Shown here piece by piece: positions 40,003 through 43,415 of a DNA stretch of 43,415 nucleotides. Both the position numbers and the translations under genes were made by a program. The notes beneath the pieces were generated by a model, which was not told where the DNA came from, searched no databases, and saw only the letters and a list, made by a program, of their open reading frames with translations. The stretch's first letter is position 1, and the number at the start of each line of letters is the position of its first letter. Source of the stretch: Clostridia bacterium (GTDB taxonomy: Bacteria > Bacillota > Clostridia > Oscillospirales > Acutalibacteraceae); NCBI GenBank assembly GCA_017481575.1, contig JAFUPA010000011.1:1-43415 (forward strand). Direction: 5' to 3'.

Positions 40003-41616
40003 TTGTCAAACGAGAACAAGGAAAAATCTTTCCCCGAGGGAACAGCCGAAGAAAAAGAGCTTGATGCGGTGCCCGAAACCGAAAAAAGCTCCGACGGCGA
40101 ATGGCAGTGGGATGCTGCCGTACCCGAAACACAGACGGAAGATATAACCGTCGGCGACCTTAAGCCGACAGAAGTAACCACCGAGGTTGAAGAAAAAACA
40201 GAAGAAAAAGAGAAAGTCGAAGAGACTGCAAATCCCGACGATGACGGACTTTGCGTTGTCTGCGGTAAGCACAGAGGCAACAGCCCGAGCGACCTCTACT
40301 GTAACGATTGCCGCAAAAAGTTCCTGCGCACAAATTACGGTGTAGGTCACATCATCCTTGCATTTGTGATGGTGTTCGTTGCCGCTATCAGCTATTTTGT
40401 GTGCGCTTCCACCTGCGAGCTTGCTTCACATCTTACAAAGGCGCAGGCATATATGGAAGACAGACGCTACGACGACGCTGTCAACGAGTGTGCCGCTATC
40501 AGCGAAGAGGTTTCAACACTTAATACTGGCGTCAATTCGGTGTTCTCTGCAATAAACAAGAACCATTCGGCAAAGGACATTTTCTCCGACGGTAACCGTT
40601 CGCTTCGCCTTGTGCTTGAGGCTTATGCAGATACTCTTACAATCGGCGAAAGCCAGAGAACAACATTCATTCAATATGTTGAAAACATCATCGGCAAGGA
40701 CGAGCTTAACAAGGCTTCAAACGCAAATATTAAAAAGGTATATGACTTCGTCGTTGAAATGACAGATTATACAAGCGTCATTTCTGCAAAGTGGCAGGAG
40801 TATATTTACACAGATGAAAAAACCTCCGAGGTAAAGATAAAGTACGACGAGGCTATGGCTTACATCAATACTCTTGAAAACGACACACCTGCAAAGAGGA
40901 GCATGAACGAGTACCACAAGTTTATGACTGCCTACTATGCACAGAAGCCGTCCGCAGAAACAGAGGCTTACTTTGAAAACGCATTCAAAGAAGCAGGCGA
41001 GTTCAGCTATATGTATCACCAGAGCTATATGGCTCTTCTCTGGGAAACTGAAAACTACGACAGACTCATTGAGATTACAGACGAAGCTGTCGAGAGAAAC
41101 GTGAACGATACAACTGCTCACTATTACGCAATCAAGGCAAATATTCTCCAGGGCGATTTCGATGCGGCAGACGCACGTTGCGAGGAGATGAAGAACGCTA
41201 ACACCGAAGGTCTTGACTATTACAGCGTTAAGGCAGAAATTCTCCGCCGTCAGGGCAAGTTTGAAGAGTGTGTAAATCTCTGTAAGGAAGGCATTGCCGC
41301 AGGAACAGATGCAGAAATTTACCGTCAGCAGGCTATTGCTTATATGCTTCTTGAGGACAAGGAGTCCGCACTTGAAGCTGCAAAACAGTCCTACGACATT
41401 TCAATTCAGAATGCTTATGCAGGCTCACAGGTTTCGCTTGAGGCACTCAACACAGCCGCACTCATCGCTTGCATCTGCGAGGACAACGAGCTTTACGAAG
41501 AAATCGTTTCAATTTTTGAACAGCAAAGTATGACTCTTGAGGAAGCTGTTCAGAACTGCATCAAGGGTGAAATTACCTTTGAAGAACTCTTTATGGAAGG
41601 AACAGGTGATGTATAA
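40003..41616 (+). CDS. Zinc-ribbon, single-helix membrane protein with TPR-like region
   Basis: A 537-residue protein. Residues 1-80 are acidic and disordered (poly E/K/T). Cys84, Cys87, Cys100 and Cys103 (LCVVCG and YCNDC) form a zinc ribbon. About 110-135 is a membrane helix (VGHIILAFVMVFVAAISYFVC). The remaining 400 residues are helical repeats of TPR type (EAYFENAFKEAGEFSYMYHQS; AHYYAIKANILQGDFDAADARCEEMK; KAEILRRQGKFEECVNLCKEG). The zinc ribbon should be cytoplasmic and the TPR part external if the helix is a simple anchor. The TTG start is set by GGAGGAG. It overlaps the next gene by one base (TAATG). Confidence 0.75.
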   Translation: MSNENKEKSFPEGTAEEKELDAVPETEKSSDGEWQWDAAVPETQTEDITVGDLKPTEVTTEVEEKTEEKEKVEETANPDDDGLCVVCGKHRGNSPSDLYCNDCRKKFLRTNYGVGHIILAFVMVFVAAISYFVCASTCELASHLTKAQAYMEDRRYDDAVNECAAISEEVSTLNTGVNSVFSAINKNHSAKDIFSDGNRSLRLVLEAYADTLTIGESQRTTFIQYVENIIGKDELNKASNANIKKVYDFVVEMTDYTSVISAKWQEYIYTDEKTSEVKIKYDEAMAYINTLENDTPAKRSMNEYHKFMTAYYAQKPSAETEAYFENAFKEAGEFSYMYHQSYMALLWETENYDRLIEITDEAVERNVNDTTAHYYAIKANILQGDFDAADARCEEMKNANTEGLDYYSVKAEILRRQGKFEECVNLCKEGIAAGTDAEIYRQQAIAYMLLEDKESALEAAKQSYDISIQNAYAGSQVSLEALNTAALIACICEDNELYEEIVSIFEQQSMTLEEAVQNCIKGEITFEELFMEGTGDV

Positions 41617-42149
41617 TGGAAAAGCTTTATATCGTTTCAAAATATATTACATTCATCGGTTCAATCCTTAAGGGCTTCTGGGAGCACCTTTTCTGCCGAA
41701 TTCTCGGCGTTCCCGTACAGGATGCCCGCTATCTTCAGGCAAACGAGCTTTGCGGTCACGTTGACCACGACTTCACAAAGGGTAAAGCAGTAACGTTTTT
41801 GCTTTGCTGGCTCCCCGGCCTTATGAACCGTGTTTTCGGTTACGGTATGATAATCGGCGGTTATCTCGGACTTTTCTACGTTCAGGCAGAGACGGACAAA
41901 CCGATTTTCTGGGTGTATATTGTAATGCTTTACCTCGGCGTTTCGCTTATGTGCAACGTTGCACCGCTTTATGAGGATGCACTCAACAACTGGGATCTTC
42001 TCTACGGCAAGGAGCAGAACGCAAACATTGTTGTAAAAATCCTTGCATTCCTCCCGTCAGTTTATTTCCTCGCTGCAGCTTGGCTTGAAAAGTACGCAGT
42101 AAACCTCCTCCTCTGCATCGTTGCAATTGTTGTAGGAATGGTTATTTAA
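41616..42149 (+). CDS. Polytopic membrane protein, partner of the TPR protein
   Basis: A 177-residue membrane protein with about four helices. A conserved-looking cytoplasmic segment ELCGHVDHDFTKGKAVTFLLCWLPGLMN carries two histidines and an aspartate, but no HExxH protease motif. The start overlaps the stop of the TPR gene by one base, so the two products are probably made in equal amounts and interact. I do not recognise a function. A strong terminator follows. Confidence 0.7.
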   Translation: MEKLYIVSKYITFIGSILKGFWEHLFCRILGVPVQDARYLQANELCGHVDHDFTKGKAVTFLLCWLPGLMNRVFGYGMIIGGYLGLFYVQAETDKPIFWVYIVMLYLGVSLMCNVAPLYEDALNNWDLLYGKEQNANIVVKILAFLPSVYFLAAAWLEKYAVNLLLCIVAIVVGMVI

Positions 42150-42165
42150 TAACATAATAAAAATC

Positions 42166-42195
42166 AACCCGAGAAGCGAAAGCCTCTCGGGTTTT
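42166..42195 (+). terminator. Rho-independent terminator
   Basis: CCCGAGA (42168-42174) pairs with TCTCGGG (42185-42191), the inner GC/GC pairs close a GAAA loop, and TTTT follows. It ends the TPR operon. Confidence 0.88.
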
Positions 42196-42236
42196 GCATA
42201 TACAGTAGGGAACGTATTTATACGTTCTACTTCTTC

Positions 42237-42461
42237 TTATTTCAGCGGTCTTTTTTCGTCTGTGAGTCCGAGCAGATAGTCTGCTGATAGATTGTAGTAA
42301 ATACAATATTTTTTTATTTCTTCTGTTGTTGGTTGGGTTTTGTTTGTTTCTAATCTTGATACTTTTCTTTGTGTCATTCCTAAAATCAATCCTATTTCTT
42401 CTTGTTTTAAATGTGGTTCTGTGTCTTCCCTTAATTCTCTTATTCTTTGATAAAATTCCAT
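42237..42461 (-). CDS. XRE-family transcriptional regulator
   Basis: A 74-residue helix-turn-helix protein of the Cro/CI/XRE family: RIRELRED, QEEIGLILGMTQRKVSRLETNKTQPTTEEIKKYCIYYNLSADYLLG is the full HTH_3 pattern. It is DNA-binding domain only. The start ATG 42461 follows GAAAGG. It is divergent from the second XRE gene at 42654 and they share the operator region 42504-42573. Confidence 0.92.
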   Translation of the reverse strand: MEFYQRIRELREDTEPHLKQEEIGLILGMTQRKVSRLETNKTQPTTEEIKKYCIYYNLSADYLLGLTDEKRPLK

Positions 42462-42503
42462 ACAATTGACCTTTCTTTTTGTTTATTTCAACAAAATTAT
42501 ACC

Positions 42504-42573
42504 ATAGACAAAAAATGACTATTGACTTTACTCAAATTTTGACTATAATAGTGTTGTAGTCGAAATTTGACTA
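42504..42573. promoter_or_regulatory. Divergent control region with three related palindromes
   Basis: Three 17-base palindromes of consensus TAGTC-AAA-TTTGACTA: 42505-42521, 42529-42545 and 42557-42573 (the last differs from perfect symmetry by one pair). Centres are 24 and 28 bp apart. The rightward promoter (-35 TTGACT 42522-42527, 16-bp spacer, -10 TATAAT 42544-42549) overlaps the first two, and the third lies just after its start. A leftward -10 TATAAT (42502-42497) lies just beyond the first palindrome. Confidence 0.75.
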
Positions 42574-42653
42574 TGAGATAATTAACGACCGACATAACAT
42601 ATAGAAATTCATTTAGAGTGCTTAATACATTATATGCGAAAACAGGTGGTTGT

Positions 42654-42959
42654 ATGGATAAACAGAAATTCAGTAAAAGATTGATTGAATTAAGGTTAAA
42701 TAAGGGTGTATCTGCCCGAGATATGAGTTTGTCGATAGGTAAAAATGCAGGCTACATCAATAATGTTGAAAACGGCAAAAGTCTTCCGTCAATAAATGGA
42801 TTTTTTCATATCTGTGAATACCTCGGTGTTACGCCACAGGAATTTTTTGATACACAAATAAAGAACCCTGTTAAGTCAAAAGAACTGCTTGATGCGGCAA
42901 AGTTATTATCTGACGAACAACTCGACGCTTTTATTAACATAGCAAATAATTTGAAATAA
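42654..42959 (+). CDS. XRE-family transcriptional regulator
   Basis: A 101-residue regulator: HTH_3 domain (RLIELRLNKGVSARDMSLSIGKNAGYINNVENGKSLPSINGFFHICEYLGVTPQEFF) and a short C-terminal helix pair (ELLDAAKLLSDEQLDAFINIANN). The start ATG 42654 follows AGGTGG; a longer reading from 42618 has no ribosome site. It is probably a self-controlled repressor acting on the palindromes to its left. Its targets beyond them are unknown. Confidence 0.9.
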   Translation: MDKQKFSKRLIELRLNKGVSARDMSLSIGKNAGYINNVENGKSLPSINGFFHICEYLGVTPQEFFDTQIKNPVKSKELLDAAKLLSDEQLDAFINIANNLK

Positions 42960-43009
42960 AAGCACAATTTACAAAAATGTGTGTTCTCATAAAACCGAAA
43001 GCTTAACAA

Positions 43010-43048
43010 AGCCATAGCGGAGGAAAAATGCTCTGCTATGGCTGAATT
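43010..43048 (+). terminator. Rho-independent terminator of the second XRE gene
   Basis: AGCCATAGCGGAG (43010-43022) pairs with CTCTGCTATGGCT (43031-43043), with one G-T pair, followed by GAATTTTTG. Confidence 0.8.
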
Positions 43049-43065
43049 TTTGCACAAACCAAGAA

Positions 43066-43117
43066 GCCCTCCTTGCCTAAAGGAGGGTGGCACAGCGAAG
43101 CTGTGACGGGAGGATTG
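43066..43117. repeat. Dispersed two-hairpin repeat
   Basis: CCCTCCTT/AAGGAGGG (43067-43087) is followed by CACAGC/GCTGTG (43091-43105) and then ACGGGAGGATTG. From memory, this type of paired hairpin recurs in gut Clostridia genomes between genes. No ORF. The following stretch 43118-43330 is AT-rich without genes. Confidence 0.6.
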
Positions 43118-43333
43118 TTTAAAGTTAAAAGTAATAGTGAATAAGTAAAAATTCCACACAAAACAAAATAAATCCAAGAAAAACTTCAACTCTACATCTA
43201 GATACAAATTATCAAAATTGCACATCAAAACAATATCTAGTATATAAAAAAGGAAAAGCAGACAAGATAGACGAAGAACACCCGGGAAGGTTGAAGAAAG
43301 GAAAAAATAAAATAAAAAAATTGAAAAAAAGTG

Positions 43334-43362
43334 TTGACAACGGGGAATGTGTTTGATATAAT
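43334..43362 (+). promoter_or_regulatory. Strong promoter, probably of an rRNA operon
   Basis: -35 TTGACA (43334-43339), 17-bp spacer, -10 TATAAT (43357-43362), both perfect consensus. A-rich tracts at 43300-43331 act like an UP element. Together with the leader that follows, this is the layout of Firmicutes rrn promoters. Confidence 0.8.
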
Positions 43363-43415
43363 AGCAAAGCTGTCTCGAGGGAAAACTCTTGAGAAGCGGT
43401 TTAGCACCTTGAAAA
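43363..43415 (+). other. Leader of a transcript running out of the window, rRNA-operon-like
   Basis: CTCGAG/CTTGAG forms a small hairpin, and the final GCACCTTGAAAA is the pattern found just upstream of 16S rRNA in many Firmicutes. The 16S gene itself would lie beyond the window, so the assignment is inferred. Confidence 0.6.

Noticed and set aside
42237-42959. Prophage
   Set aside because: Apart from two XRE regulators no integrase, structural or lysis gene is present.

Overview
The window looks like a chromosomal segment of a Gram-positive, low-to-mid GC member of the Clostridia (Bacillota), probably a gut Oscillospiraceae/Ruminococcaceae relative. The basis is the strong AGGAGG-type ribosome sites, frequent TTG/GTG starts, SipW-type signal peptidases, a Wzm/Wzt-type polysaccharide exporter, a BioY transporter, a short SRP RNA, and dispersed palindromic repeats that I recall from gut Clostridia. 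The genus is inference; no rRNA gene lies inside the window.

Layout. (1) 1-4717, mostly minus strand: 5' part of the SRP RNA gene, a three-gene surface-polysaccharide export block (permease, ATPase, pyruvyl-transferase-like protein) and ychF. (2) 4796-8017, plus strand: small accessory genes (GNAT, NUDIX, P-loop kinase, Gfo/Idh/MocA oxidoreductase) around a repeat-rich intergenic stretch. (3) 8036-28517: about 20 kb of 17 co-directional genes, the main feature of the window. (4) 28557-37351: assorted metabolic, membrane and exported proteins, including PduL-type phosphotransacylase, a secreted esterase, an oxidoreductase, a CHAP/Ig/Fn3 secreted protein, BioY and a metallophosphoesterase, plus a 31-residue membrane peptide. 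(5) 37416-39936: a restriction-modification cassette bracketed by 25-bp direct repeats. (6) 40003-42149: a zinc-ribbon/TPR membrane protein with a polytopic partner. (7) 42237-42959: two divergent XRE regulators around three related palindromes. (8) 43066-43415: a dispersed repeat, then a near-consensus promoter and leader resembling the start of an rRNA operon that continues past the window end.

The 20-kb locus combines parts I do not know together from any described system. It starts with a degenerate EAL protein (possible c-di-GMP receptor). It holds six small exported proteins with the signal-peptide end [S/T]xAWF, typical of TasA/camelysin-like SipW substrates. Four separate Ser/His signal peptidases (S26B, SipW/ER type) sit next to those substrates. 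A membrane-anchored McrB-type AAA+ ATPase is paired with a DUF2357-like protein whose C-terminal half is an approximately 400-residue charged helix and not a nuclease. There is also a 2016-residue GLUG-like beta-helix adhesin, and three bitopic membrane proteins with short external domains. My reading (inference) is a c-di-GMP-linked surface fibre or matrix assembly machine: the two large AWF proteins are candidate major subunits, the bitopic proteins candidate anchors, the peptidases release subunits, the AAA+ pair works from the cytoplasmic face, and the giant protein is an adhesive or structural component.
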